Shown here: piece after piece, positions 11,297-22,149 of the stretch
How positions within the stretch are numbered: position 1 is the stretch's first letter
Layout: each line of letters opens with the position of its first letter
Assembly (NCBI RefSeq): GCF_023503965.1
Contig: NZ_CP097298.1
Coordinates: forward strand, 434,001-498,000
DNA: 64,000 nucleotides
Direction: 5' to 3'
Source: Brevundimonas albigilva
Lineage (GTDB): Bacteria > Pseudomonadota > Alphaproteobacteria > Caulobacterales > Caulobacteraceae
Notes under the pieces: model-generated
What the model saw: the letters and a program-made list of their open reading frames with translations, nothing else
Told to the model about the DNA's origin: nothing
Database searches by the model: none
Made by a program: the position numbers and the translations under genes

Positions 11297-14296
11297 TTAG
11301 AAGCGAGCCTTCATAGCGATGTTAAAGGTGCGGCCGAACACTCGATACAGTTGCGTGTCCGTGTTCGCCTGTCCGTAACCGACACCCGAAGCGGTTTGCT
11401 CAGGCATACGATCAAAAACATTACCGACGAACGCCGTGATCTGGAGATTATCACTCACGTTGTAACGTGCTGAGAAGTCCAGATAGTTGGAGGACGGCGT
11501 GTAGACCGGGCTACCATCATTGTAATTCGGACCAAAGGCGATGTCCTCCAGCTGCGGGATGTAGTTCCAGCGGGTGAAGAAAGTGAAGTCACCGATGTCA
11601 TACGAGACGGACAGCACCGACTTCCAATCGAAGATCCCGCCCCCGATGTAAGCCACGGCCGTGCCAGCATACTCGTCACCGTCATAGTCCAACGAGTCGA
11701 CGTAGGTGAAGAGCTCGTTGATACGGAAGCGGCCCGGCAGGCCGACGTCAGCACCATCCAACACGAAGTCCAGTTGGAAGTCGTAACCCTTGGTACGCTG
11801 GTAGCCAAGGTTGGTGCGGGTGGTGTTCACAAAGTCGATTTGACCCGTTAGCGGATCACGGACGACGCGCGAGCAACCTTCGGCCGAGGCATCCAGCGAT
11901 CCGTAGCAGTCATTGATCCAGTAACCCGCGCCCAGCGACGCCACCAGGTTGGTGATGTCGATGTCGTAGTAGTCGACTGAAGCGCGAATGGTGCCGACAG
12001 GCGACTGCGGCTGGAAGACCAAACCGATCGTGGTGGTTTCGGCCTCTTCCGGCGCAAGGTTCGGGTTACCAAACGCGAACGCCTCGACCTGAGTATTCGC
12101 TTGGGTGAAGCCGGTGAAGTCGTAACCACCCGCCTGGGCCGAGCAGAATGCCAGCAGTTGGGCCGACGGGTTCGCAGCCGACCGGCAGGGATCGGTGTAG
12201 CTGGCGAAGCCTTGGTCGCCGTTCTGGAACAGTTCGAACACCGAGGGCGCACGGACCGCAGTATTGTACATCGCGCGGACCTTCACCCAGTCCACCGGCG
12301 ACCATTCGGCGCCGAGCTTGTAGGTCTCTTGCCCGCCGATGGTGTTGTAGTCGGAGTAGCGCGCCCCGGCTTCCAGTCCCAGGTAGTTGAAGAAGGGCAG
12401 GTCCGCCAACAGCGGCACAGCCACTTCGGTGTACACTTCGGAAACATCGACCGAACCGGCTTGGTTCTGGATTGCGTTGAAGCCGAAGATGTTACCGGTG
12501 CGTTGCATGTCATCGACGCGGAAGTCCGCCTTCGACTCGCGATACTCCGCACCGAACACCGCCGAAACGGGGCCCGCCGGCAGGTTGAACAGCGAGCCGC
12601 GCACGAAGCCCGCGACGCGCTTTTCGCGAATCTCCGTGGTGGCGAACGTCGGCACGGTCAGGAAGTTGACCATCGCGTCCGTCAATGTGCCTTCACCAAA
12701 CAGATCGAGCGGCACGCATCCGGGCAGAAGGCCGACCAGCGCATTACCTGCGAGATCTTGGCATCCCGCCAAGCCTTGCGCCAGAGCGGTACGGTTGGTC
12801 GAGTTTTCGCCGGTCGAGGTAAAGTTGTTCAGGCCGTAGCTGGCCGTCAAGCTCCAGTCCCAAGTATCCGAGAACTTGCCCGTCAGGGTGCCCAGCATGG
12901 AGAGGGCGTTATTTTCTGACTGGCCAGTCCGCGCGCCGACTTCGTTCATTCGGCGGTCCATGGTGAAGGACGACAGCGGGTTCGGACGCGATTGCAACGC
13001 CGCCCACAGGTCCGGATGGTTGGTCGAGATCAGCGATCGCATGGCCGGCGTCAGGGTGACCCGCAGACCCGTCGCGGGCGTCGGAGCCAGCGAGACCTGC
13101 TGGGTGCTGTTGACGTAGTTCAACTGCACACGCAGACGGATGTCATCGGTGATGTCGTAGTGACCGATCGTCGAGATCGTGAAGCGCTCGGCCGGGATGA
13201 CCAGATAGTTATCGGGGGCGAAGTTATAACGGCTGGACCCCGCGGCACGATCCGGAACAGCGCACGCGCCCGCGGTTGCCAGCGGCGTCAGGGCACCCGA
13301 CGTATCGAACGAGAGGTTTCCGGTGTTGTAGGGGGTCGCGTTCGGCACGCCATCGCAAGTCGTGTCGTACCCGCCCGCCGCGAAGTTGGTGTTGCCTGTG
13401 GCGCCGACCGCACCCGCCAGTCCCCTGAACGGGTTCGCAGCGTTGTTATAGATCGTACCCCAAGCCGACGTAGCCGAACCGCCGGACACATAAGTGCCCA
13501 GAGCGCCGTTGTTGACCGCATCCAGCCATTCAGCGGCTGTGTCGACCACCGGGTAGGTTCCGTCGGCAGCGACCACAACAGCGCCCGAAACGGCGGAATA
13601 GTCGAACTCGCTCTGATAAGTCCCTTCGCGCTTGTAGTAGCTGGCGTAGGTGGTCAGGTTGCCGCGACCGTTGGCGAAGCTGCCGCCGAACAGGCCGTTG
13701 ATTTCATACTCCGGCGAGTTGCCTTCGAAGTCGGAGCCGTAGCTCACGTTCATCTCGGCGCCTTCGAAGTTGTCCTTCAGAATGAAGTTCACGACGCCGG
13801 CCAGGGCGTCAGAGCCGTAAACGGCGGAGGCGCCGCCGGTGACGACTTCGACACGCTCGATCAGCGAGGCGGGAATGGTGTTCAGATCGACGACGCCGGT
13901 GGTCGACGAGGCGGGCACGCGCTCGCCGTTCACCAGAACCAGCGTACGTTGCGCGCCGAGGCCGCGCAGATCGACGGTGGCGAACTCTTCGCCGCCCGCG
14001 TTGTTCGAGGTGTTCATATTGCCGGCGACGACCGACGGCAGTTGGTTCAGAAGGTTTTCAACCGTCAGCGTGGCGGTCAGCTCGATCGTCTCCGACGTGA
14101 CCGTCGTGACCGGACTGATGGCGGCGAAGTCCTGACGCACGATGCGCGAGCCGGTGACGACGACGTCTTCAACGGTCGCCTGATCGTCCGACGTTTGGGT
14201 TTCCTGCGCGAAGGCCGGGCTGGCGGCTGCGGCCATGATCGCGCCGCTAATCATGGTGGTCGCCAGCAGGCTTCGACGATACTTCAGATTGCTCAA
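11297..14296 (-). CDS. TonB-dependent receptor, 999 aa
   Basis: This is an outer-membrane beta-barrel receptor with a plug. It has a signal peptide (residues 1-30, ending AAAASPAFA), a TonB-box-like VEDVVVTGSRI, a plug with LLNQLPSVVAG, TVDLRGLGAQRTLVLVNGERV and GGASAVYGSDALAGVVNFILK, and a barrel ending in NIAMKARF with terminal Phe. This large oligosaccharide/peptide-type receptor is common in Caulobacterales; the substrate is not evident. I chose TTG 14296 because it sits behind GGGAGAACAAG and begins the signal peptide. Its bases are visibly less GC-rich than its neighbours. A terminator follows, and it appears monocistronic. Confidence 0.9.
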   Translation of the reverse strand: MSNLKYRRSLLATTMISGAIMAAAASPAFAQETQTSDDQATVEDVVVTGSRIVRQDFAAISPVTTVTSETIELTATLTVENLLNQLPSVVAGNMNTSNNAGGEEFATVDLRGLGAQRTLVLVNGERVPASSTTGVVDLNTIPASLIERVEVVTGGASAVYGSDALAGVVNFILKDNFEGAEMNVSYGSDFEGNSPEYEINGLFGGSFANGRGNLTTYASYYKREGTYQSEFDYSAVSGAVVVAADGTYPVVDTAAEWLDAVNNGALGTYVSGGSATSAWGTIYNNAANPFRGLAGAVGATGNTNFAAGGYDTTCDGVPNATPYNTGNLSFDTSGALTPLATAGACAVPDRAAGSSRYNFAPDNYLVIPAERFTISTIGHYDITDDIRLRVQLNYVNSTQQVSLAPTPATGLRVTLTPAMRSLISTNHPDLWAALQSRPNPLSSFTMDRRMNEVGARTGQSENNALSMLGTLTGKFSDTWDWSLTASYGLNNFTSTGENSTNRTALAQGLAGCQDLAGNALVGLLPGCVPLDLFGEGTLTDAMVNFLTVPTFATTEIREKRVAGFVRGSLFNLPAGPVSAVFGAEYRESKADFRVDDMQRTGNIFGFNAIQNQAGSVDVSEVYTEVAVPLLADLPFFNYLGLEAGARYSDYNTIGGQETYKLGAEWSPVDWVKVRAMYNTAVRAPSVFELFQNGDQGFASYTDPCRSAANPSAQLLAFCSAQAGGYDFTGFTQANTQVEAFAFGNPNLAPEEAETTTIGLVFQPQSPVGTIRASVDYYDIDITNLVASLGAGYWINDCYGSLDASAEGCSRVVRDPLTGQIDFVNTTRTNLGYQRTKGYDFQLDFVLDGADVGLPGRFRINELFTYVDSLDYDGDEYAGTAVAYIGGGIFDWKSVLSVSYDIGDFTFFTRWNYIPQLEDIAFGPNYNDGSPVYTPSSNYLDFSARYNVSDNLQITAFVGNVFDRMPEQTASGVGYGQANTDTQLYRVFGRTFNIAMKARF

Positions 14297-14561
14297 GACT
14301 TGTTCTCCCGTGATGGCGAGCCCCGTCGGAAATCCGAACGCTCCCCCGCCAAAAGCCGATTACCCGACGCCAACGTCGGGTTGGTTGCAGACCATACGAA
14401 CGCGCCGCTGAAGTCCAGCATCTTGGCCAATTTTGAACACAGTCGTCGCCACTCTGTCGCAAACGCGCCACACTCTGGTCGCGGATGGAGGCCCTGAGAG
14501 ACCAGATTGGGCGTCCCCCTTGCCCACCCGGCCACCGGCCGCCAACGTGATGAGGTGAACG
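14297..14561. other. divergent intergenic region with a hairpin
   Basis: This 265-bp gap separates the minus-strand TonB receptor from the plus-strand secreted protein, so both promoters should lie here. A perfect 7-bp hairpin (CCCGACG / CGTCGGG, loop CCAA) lies at 14363-14380, inside the probable receptor leader. No other gene was seen. Confidence 0.5.
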
Positions 14562-15113
14562 ATGCCGAAAACAGGTCTGAAAATGCCGCGTTATTCATTT
14601 CTGATGGCGGTGGTCGCTTCGTCGGCTATTGCGGGCTCGGTTTCGGCCCAGACAGCCCCTTCCAGCGAAGTTTGGGATCAATTGATTCGTTGCCGGTCGG
14701 TGCAGGACGTCACCGCTCGATTGTCCTGCTACGACGATGCGACCGCCGCTTTCGAAACCGCAACGAGATCCGGGTCCGTCGTGGTTCTGGATAGAGCCGA
14801 AGTCGAGGCGTCGCAGCGGCAGGCCTTCGGATTCGACATCAACGTCCTCAATCCTTTCGCGCGCGAGGGGCGGCCAGAGGAAATCTCATCCATCACCTCT
14901 GCACTACGAAGCGCCAGGCAGGTGGGCGCAGGCCAGAAGTGGCTGGTGACGCTGGAGGACGGCTCAACCTGGCTTCAGATCGATTCGAGCTCGCCGTATG
15001 TTCGGCGGCAAGCGGGCCAGGAAGTCCAGGTGCGACGCGCTTCGCTCGGCAGTTTCATGATGACCGTAGGTTCAAGCAGCGCTTTTCGCGTGCGGCGCCA
15101 GACCACCGACTGA
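14562..15113 (+). CDS. secreted hypothetical protein, 183 aa
   Basis: A signal peptide (SFLMAVVASSAIAGSVSAQ) precedes WDQLIRCRSVQDVTARLSCYDDA, a two-cysteine helical motif seen in several small periplasmic proteins of unknown role. The C-terminal part (about residues 125-175, WLVTLEDGSTWLQID and FMMTVGSSSAFRVRR) looks like a small beta domain. ATG 14562 follows GAGGTGAACG; ATG 14583 is an alternative that still keeps the signal peptide. It may be periplasmic. Confidence 0.65.
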   Translation: MPKTGLKMPRYSFLMAVVASSAIAGSVSAQTAPSSEVWDQLIRCRSVQDVTARLSCYDDATAAFETATRSGSVVVLDRAEVEASQRQAFGFDINVLNPFAREGRPEEISSITSALRSARQVGAGQKWLVTLEDGSTWLQIDSSSPYVRRQAGQEVQVRRASLGSFMMTVGSSSAFRVRRQTTD

Positions 15114-15118
15114 CGTCT

Positions 15119-15265
15119 CTATCGCACGATCCCCACCCGCGCCGCATAGGGCGCGGGTTCCGGGGTGCAGGAGGCGACGACCAGTTGCGCCGCCATGAGA
15201 CACAGGACCGCGGCGGCGATGGGCTGGAGCCGATTTGAGACAGCAAGGGCGATCGAACGGGCCAT
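15119..15265 (-). CDS. small putative lipoprotein, 48 aa
   Basis: A short frame with a good Shine-Dalgarno (GGAG about 8 bases before ATG) encodes a basic start (MARSIALAVSNRLQ), a hydrophobic stretch and a lipobox-like VVASC, then TPEPAPYAARVGIVR. If cleaved at the Cys, the mature lipopeptide would be about 19 residues. It ends convergently with the preceding secreted-protein gene. It resembles small entericidin-like lipopeptides in layout only; function is unknown. Confidence 0.45.
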   Translation of the reverse strand: MARSIALAVSNRLQPIAAAVLCLMAAQLVVASCTPEPAPYAARVGIVR

Positions 15266-15334
15266 GACGGGCGCTCCGGCGAAGGTTTCCGACTCGTTAA
15301 CGCAAGGGCCGCGCCAGACGCCCGGCGGGCGCCC

Positions 15335-16237
15335 ATGATCCCCTTCGTGCGGGACTTCGACTTCGCCTACGGGCGGACGGATCAGGTGTCGCCGCTGATC
15401 CAGCGGCTGGTGGCGCCCAATCCCGGACCGTTCACCTTCACCGGCACCGGCGTCTATATCGTCGGGCGGACCGAGCCCGGCGCCCGGGTGGCGGTGATCG
15501 ACCCCGGCCCGCGGGATCCCGCGCATGAGGGGGCGCTGCGGGCGGCGGTGGAAGGCCGCACCGTCAGCCATGTGCTGGTCACGCATACGCACCGCGATCA
15601 CGCGCCGCTGGCGCGGCCCCTTGCGGAAAAGACGGGCGCGATCGTGCTGGCGGCCCGCCCGCCCGTCCGCGAAACCCACGCCTCGGGCGGCCTGGACGAG
15701 GAAGAGGATGCGGACTTCGCCCCGGATAAAATCCTGGTCGGCGGCGAGGTCATCGAGGGGGATGAGTGGACGCTCGAGGCCGTCGCCACCCCTGGCCATG
15801 CGTCGAACCATCTGGCCTTCGCCCTCAGGGAGGAGAACGCCCTGTTCAGCGGCGACCATGTGATGGGCTGGTCGACCACGGTGGTGGCCCCGCCCGACGG
15901 GAACATGCGCGCCTATCTGGCCAGCCTCGACGCCGTGATCGCGCGGGATTTCGCCACGATCTGGCCGACGCATGGGCCGCCGATCACCGAGGTCGCGCCC
16001 TTCCTCGCCGCCTATCGGGCCCACCGGCTGGAGCGCGAGGCCCAGGTTCTGGCGCGGCTGGCGGCCGGCGACCGGACGGTCGGAGAGATGGTCCCGGTCC
16101 TTTACGCCGCCGTCGATCGGCGACTGTGGCCCGCGGCGTCGCTGTCGGTCCTGGCGCACCTGATCAAGCTGGTGGAGGACGGGGTCGTCGAGGCCACGCC
16201 GCAGGCCGCGTTCTCGGCCGAATTCCGCCTGATCTAG
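15335..16237 (+). CDS. MBL-fold metallo-hydrolase (LACTB2-like), 300 aa
   Basis: The metallo-beta-lactamase fold is shown by the HxHxDH motif in LVTHTHRDHAPLA (about residue 92), a later TPGHASNH histidine, SGDHVMG, and WPTHGPPI. The N-terminal NPGPFTFTGTGVYIVG and the C-terminal winged-helix-like tail (VPVLYAAVDRRLWPAASLSVLAHLIKL) are typical of LACTB2-like hydrolases, some of which cleave RNA. The natural substrate cannot be read from the sequence. The stop overlaps the end of the convergent DUF1499 gene. Confidence 0.85.
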   Translation: MIPFVRDFDFAYGRTDQVSPLIQRLVAPNPGPFTFTGTGVYIVGRTEPGARVAVIDPGPRDPAHEGALRAAVEGRTVSHVLVTHTHRDHAPLARPLAEKTGAIVLAARPPVRETHASGGLDEEEDADFAPDKILVGGEVIEGDEWTLEAVATPGHASNHLAFALREENALFSGDHVMGWSTTVVAPPDGNMRAYLASLDAVIARDFATIWPTHGPPITEVAPFLAAYRAHRLEREAQVLARLAAGDRTVGEMVPVLYAAVDRRLWPAASLSVLAHLIKLVEDGVVEATPQAAFSAEFRLI

Positions 16238-16921
16238 CGGGCGGCCGCCTCGAGGGCGTCGGCCAGCTTGCCGGCCAGTCGACAGGCGGCGCCGCCGTCG
16301 GGGCGGATCCGGTCGCGGGCGGCGACGCGGATGTCGGTTCGGCCGGGCCGGATCCGCACCACGGCGTCATGGGCGAAGCCGAACCAGGCGCCCTCGTGCA
16401 CGCCCTCAACTTCGAAGGTGGTGGCCCGCACGACGGGGAAGCCGGCGTCGACCAGGGCCGAGGCGGCCTGCTGCGCCAGCACCTGGGTCGGGATCGAGCG
16501 GGCCGCCGGGCAGGCGTCCGATCCCGCCGGCGTCTGGCCGCGATGAAGGGCCGCCAGACGCGAGAAGGCCGGCGGCTCGGCGCCGTTGCTGGTCACGTCG
16601 CGAGGCGTGTCCGCGGCCAGGCTGGCGGCCTGAACCTGGAATCCGGCGACGGCGGCCCCGGCCATGACCAGGGCGGCGACGCGGCGTAGAGCCCCTGCCC
16701 TTCAGATCGCGGAACGCGAGCCCGGCGACGACCAGCGCCGCCGCCAGGGCGACCCAGGCCAGCCCTCGCGCGACGGTCCAGGTCAGGACGTCATAGGCCA
16801 GGCCCACGTCGACGCCGCCGAAGCGCGTGGCCGCCACCGCCGCGACGATCACCACCAGCGGCGCGGCGGCCAGGGCCGTCAGCCAGGGCAGGACGGCGGG
16901 CACGGGTTTGCTGGACGGCAT
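16234..16921 (-). CDS. DUF1499-family membrane protein (frameshifted)
   Basis: The N-terminal part has two hydrophobic segments (LPWLTALAAAPLVVIVAAVAA and a later AWVALAAALVVAGLA), then LKGRG. After a frame change near 16673-16690 a third segment follows (VAALVMAGAAVAGFQVQA). The C-terminal half, with DVTSNGAEPPAF, FPVVRATTFEVEGVHEGAWFGFAHDAVVRIR and ADALEAAAR, matches DUF1499, a small domain of unknown function. The shift lies in CGCGTCGCC and needs one base. Repaired length is about 229 residues. Confidence 0.7.
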
Positions 16922-16940
16922 CGGCGCTCCGGATTCGAGG

Positions 16941-18563
<1,623 letters not shown>

Positions 18564-18722
18564 CGTCGTGTCCTTGTCCCTTGGCGTGCGTCTGCTTGGG
18601 TGCGACGCTTGATGGCGACGCTATCTTGGTGATCGTCGTTAAGCAACGTGACGCAGGGTCAGGTTCGGCGCGACGATCGTCCGCGATGGCCTTGCGGCGA
18701 AAGCCGATCTAGAAGGCGCGAC

Positions 18723-19369
18723 ATGGCCATATTGATCGCGATCACGGGGGCTCCGGCTCCGGCAAGAGCACCCTGGCCGAGGCCCTGGTCTCGGCCCTGC
18801 CGCCCGGCAAGGCCGTGCTGGTGCGCGAGGACTCCTACTACCGCGACGCCGCCTCCCTGCCCGGCTTCGACGCCGCGACCTTCGACTTCGACGACGTGGC
18901 GGCGCGCGACCATGACCTGATGATCGCCGACCTGTCTGAGTTGAAGGCGGGGCGGCCGGTGACGGCGCCGCTGTATTCCTTCATCCATCACGGCCGCGAG
19001 CCGGGCGGGGAGCCGATCCCGGCGGCGGAGGTGGTGGTGGTCGAGGGCACCCACGTCCTGTGTACGCCGGAACTGACGGCCCTGTTCGACATCCGCGTCT
19101 TCGTCGACACCCCCGCCGACATTCGCTTCATCCGCCGCCTGCTGCGCGATCAGGAGGAACGCGGCCGGTCGGCGGACTCGGTCGTGGCGCAATATCTGGC
19201 GACGGTGCGTCCGGGCCATGAGCGCCTGACCGAGCCGTCGCGAACCCACGCCGACTTCATCGTGGCGGACGCGACCGCGGCGGTGCGTCTGGAGGATCCG
19301 CAGGCGGTGGTGCGCCTGGCCGCGCCGGTCCTGGCCCACCCGCTGCTGCAGCCGCTGCTGGAGGGCTGA
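18723..19369 (+). CDS. uridine kinase-like P-loop kinase (frameshifted)
   Basis: The frame breaks in the Walker A region: a run of five G at 18746-18750 should be six, which turns ITGAPAPA into ITGGSGSGKSTLAEAL. Downstream are REDSYYRDAASLPGF, FDFDDVAARD, PLYSFIHHGREPGG and VVVEGTHVLC, the pattern of uridine kinase/phosphoribulokinase enzymes, which phosphorylate uridine/cytidine or similar substrates. Repaired length is about 215 residues, normal for Udk. Exact nucleoside specificity is not visible. Confidence 0.75.
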
Positions 19370-19372
19370 GGG

Positions 19373-19564
19373 TCAATCGTCGACGACGCCCCGCTCCAGG
19401 GCGTCGCGCGCCCTCTTCTCAGCAATGATGCGATCCAGCCGCTCGCACTGGATCCAGAGTTCGCGCCGCAGGCGGGCGTCTTCCGCCATCTCCTCGGCGC
19501 TCTGCTTGCGAGGGGGCGGCAGGCCGCGTCCGGGCTTGGGGCGGCGGGGTTTGGGGCTGGCCAT
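19373..19564 (-). CDS. small hypothetical basic protein, 63 aa
   Basis: The start is set by a strong Shine-Dalgarno (AAAGGAG) 5 bases before ATG 19564. The product begins MASPKPRRPKPGRGLPPP, a basic Pro-rich tail, followed by an amphipathic helix (AEDARLRRELWIQCERLDRIIAEKRARDALERG). A longer reading of the frame upstream has no ribosome site and odd codons, so I reject it. Function is unknown. It ends convergently with the uridine-kinase-like gene. Confidence 0.6.
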   Translation of the reverse strand: MASPKPRRPKPGRGLPPPRKQSAEEMAEDARLRRELWIQCERLDRIIAEKRARDALERGVVDD

Positions 19565-20135
19565 GACGGCTCCTTTCCAGACATGCGTGTTCCCCCCGCC
19601 GTTCCCGGCGGAGTCGATGGAGGGCTGGGCGGAGCGCCGGGCCTTCGCCCGGAGTTCTGAGATGTGAGTACCGTTTCGACGAGGGCTGGACGCTCCGCGC
19701 GAAGGATTGGCCTGCAAGCTCGGGGCGCCGAGTGGTGGCGGTCTTATCGCCTAACCCCATAAGCCTGCGGCGGGCCGGCGGGGTCTGCGAAACCCCGTCC
19801 GGGTGCGGCCGAGTATCCCCCTCGACCCTCCGCCTCGCGCGTCCGGTGCGCCGGCCGGCGAGGCGGCGCGGGCCGTTCCAGACCCGCCCCCGCTTCCTCC
19901 GCTCCCGCCGCCGCAAGGTCGCAGGCCTTACGAGCCCTCCGGTGCGACGGGACGAGGAAAACATGGCACGGTTTTCAGCTCAGGCGGGCTGGAGGGGGCG
20001 AGAATCCGGCAAGCCGCTGGAATCGTTGCGGTCGCGGCAGCGTCACTTGGAGAGTTGGCGGGTTTGGCCTGACATCCTCTCCCGCGTTTCCGTTCACCGA
20101 GACGGCGCGCGCAAGAGCACCCGCCGGCGACGGTG
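19565..20135. other. 571-bp non-coding stretch between serBA and the 63-aa gene
   Basis: No convincing coding frame was found on either strand. The DNA is very GC-rich and contains hairpins, including a perfect CCGGGC-CTTC-GCCCGG at 19637-19652 and CGGGGT/ACCCCG at 19779-19797. I looked for RNase P RNA, tmRNA, SRP RNA and known riboswitch cores and did not find their conserved motifs. It could hold a structured RNA or be a degraded region. Confidence 0.5.
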
Positions 20136-22028
20136 TCAGTGCAGGGTGCGGAACTTCAGCGTGCCGGGGACGGCCTTCAGGACGCCCAGCGCCTCGCGAT
20201 CGTAGTCGCGGTCGACGTCGGTGATGACGTAGCCGACCCGCTCGCTGGTCTTCAGGTGCTGGCCCAGGATGTTCAGGCCCGCGGCCGCCAGCGCCTGGTT
20301 CAATTCGGCCAGGACGCCCGGCTGGTTGCGGTGGATGTGCAGCAGCCGGTGCGCGCCGGACACCTCGGCCAGCTGGACGTTCGGCAGATTGACGCTGAAG
20401 GTCGTGTCGCCCCGGTTGAGATAGCCCAGCAACCGCTCGGCCGCGAACTCGGCGATGGCTTCCTGCGCCTCTTCGGTGGAGCCGCCGATGTGCGGCGTCA
20501 GGATCATGTTCCTGAGCCCCTGCAGCGGGCTTTCGAACGGATCGGCGTTGGTGCGCGGCTCCTCGGGGAAGACGTCCACGGCCGCGCCGGCGATCCGGCC
20601 CGACCCCATCGCCTGGGCCAGGGCGCCGACGTCGACCACATGGCCGCGCGACAGGTTCAGGAACAGCGCCCCCTCCTTCATCCGGCCGAACTGGGCCGCG
20701 CCGAAGATGGCCTTGTTCTCCGCCCGGCCGTCGACGTGCAGGGTCACGACGTCGCTCTCGGCCAGCAGGGCGTCCAGGGCGCGCATGCGCCGGGCGTTGC
20801 CCAACGCCAGCCGCTCGGACAGGTCGTAGAACAGCACCCGCATGCCCAGGTTCTCGGCCAGCACCGAAAGCTGGCTGCCGATGGCGCCGTAGCCGACGAT
20901 TCCCAGGGTCTTGCCGCGCAGTTCCCGGGAGCCCGTGGCCGACTTGTTCCACTTGCCCAGGTGCATGGCCGCCGACTTGTCCGGCACGTCGCGCATCAGC
21001 ACGATCATCAGGCCGATGGCCAGCTCCACCACCGAGCGGGTGTTGGAATAGGGGGCGTTGAACACCGCCACGCCATGATCGGCGGCGGCGTCCAGATCGA
21101 TCTGGTTCGTGCCGATGCAGAAGGCGGCGACGGCCATCAGCTTGTCGGCCTGTTCCAGCACGCGGCGCGACACCGTGGTCTTGGAGCGGATGCCCAGCAC
21201 GTGCACGCCCCTGACCGCCTCGATCAGGTCGTCCTCGTCCAGGGCGCCCTTCATCGTTTCGACCGTGTAGCCCGCCTCCTCCAGCCGCTCGACGGCGGCG
21301 GGGTGAATGTTCTCCAGCAGCAGCATCCTCATGCGGCTGCGGGGAAAGGACCAGCGGCCCGCCAGCCCCTCGGCGTGAAGCACCTCGTCCAGGGAGGCGG
21401 CCTCGGCGTCGGCGGCCTCGACCACGGGCGCGCGGCGGACGACCTCGGTGAAGGCGTAGAAGGCGTCGGCCGCCCCCGCCAGCTTGACCTCCGCGTCGTT
21501 CCAGCCGTCGCCGACCATCACCACCCGGCCCGTCAGGTTCAGGCCGTGGATGGCCCGCGGCTTGCCCTCGGCGTGCGACAGGGGATTGGCGCCGTCCACG
21601 CCCGTCACGCGGCCGTCGTCGTCATAGACCAGGTCGTTGCACAGCACCCGATCGGCGGGCACGCCCAGGGCCTGGGCGACCGGGGCGATCACCTCGCGAA
21701 AGCCGCCCGACAGGATGACGACTTCGACCGCCCCCGTCTGGAAGAAGCCCAGGTTGCGGCGCACCGACGCGGTCAGGCGGTCGGGCGCCTGGGCCGCCAG
21801 CGTCGCCACGTGATCGCGGGTCAGGGGCAGCAGCGCCAGCCGCTGACGCAACGCCTCGCCGAAGCCGATCTCTCCGCCCATCGCCTGGTCGGTCAGGGCC
21901 GCGATGCGCGCGCGGGTCGCCTCGGCGTCGGGCGCGCCGGCCAGGGCGATGTCGGCCAGCGCCTCCAGCGTCTCGAAGTCGACCAGGGTCGAATCGAAAT
22001 CGAAGATCATCGTGGGGCGCGCGCTCAT
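20136..22028 (-). CDS. fused phosphoserine phosphatase / D-3-phosphoglycerate dehydrogenase (SerB-SerA)
   Basis: The 630-residue protein joins the first and last enzymes of serine synthesis. Residues 1 to about 215 are a HAD phosphatase: the nucleophile motif is DFDSTL (Asp10), with VVILSGGFREVI near 105, a basic Lys in AEGKPRAI and MVGDGWNDAEV near 170. From about 232 follows SerA: SKTTVSRRVLEQADKL, the NAD fold GIVGYGAIGSQLSVLAENLG, LNLSRGHVVD, VDVFPEEP and the catalytic His in LTPHIGGSTEEAQ. The last 80 residues are an ACT domain (HRNQPGVLAELNQAL) that in SerA binds serine for feedback inhibition. There is no frameshift, so the fusion is real as sequenced. SerC, the middle enzyme, is not in the window. 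Confidence 0.9.
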   Translation of the reverse strand: MSARPTMIFDFDSTLVDFETLEALADIALAGAPDAEATRARIAALTDQAMGGEIGFGEALRQRLALLPLTRDHVATLAAQAPDRLTASVRRNLGFFQTGAVEVVILSGGFREVIAPVAQALGVPADRVLCNDLVYDDDGRVTGVDGANPLSHAEGKPRAIHGLNLTGRVVMVGDGWNDAEVKLAGAADAFYAFTEVVRRAPVVEAADAEAASLDEVLHAEGLAGRWSFPRSRMRMLLLENIHPAAVERLEEAGYTVETMKGALDEDDLIEAVRGVHVLGIRSKTTVSRRVLEQADKLMAVAAFCIGTNQIDLDAAADHGVAVFNAPYSNTRSVVELAIGLMIVLMRDVPDKSAAMHLGKWNKSATGSRELRGKTLGIVGYGAIGSQLSVLAENLGMRVLFYDLSERLALGNARRMRALDALLAESDVVTLHVDGRAENKAIFGAAQFGRMKEGALFLNLSRGHVVDVGALAQAMGSGRIAGAAVDVFPEEPRTNADPFESPLQGLRNMILTPHIGGSTEEAQEAIAEFAAERLLGYLNRGDTTFSVNLPNVQLAEVSGAHRLLHIHRNQPGVLAELNQALAAAGLNILGQHLKTSERVGYVITDVDRDYDREALGVLKAVPGTLKFRTLH

Positions 22029-22149
22029 GGCCGCCCTCTTAGCGACCTTCGCAGGCGCCGCAAAGCCAAGGCGTGCTAAAGACTGACGCCAGCTGCGCTC
22101 AAATCATGCCGCCCGCCTGGCTCGACAGCCGATGGGCGGCAAGGAAATG

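Noticed and set aside
19741..19780. RNase P RNA 3' end (GGCTTATGG on the minus strand)
   Set aside because: The rest of the conserved RNase P core, such as the GAGGAAAGTCC and ACAGAA motifs, is missing on both strands.
19419..19964. 181-residue frame that extends the small 63-aa gene region
   Set aside because: No ribosome site and no domain; it is out of frame with the 63-aa gene, which has a strong Shine-Dalgarno at 19564.
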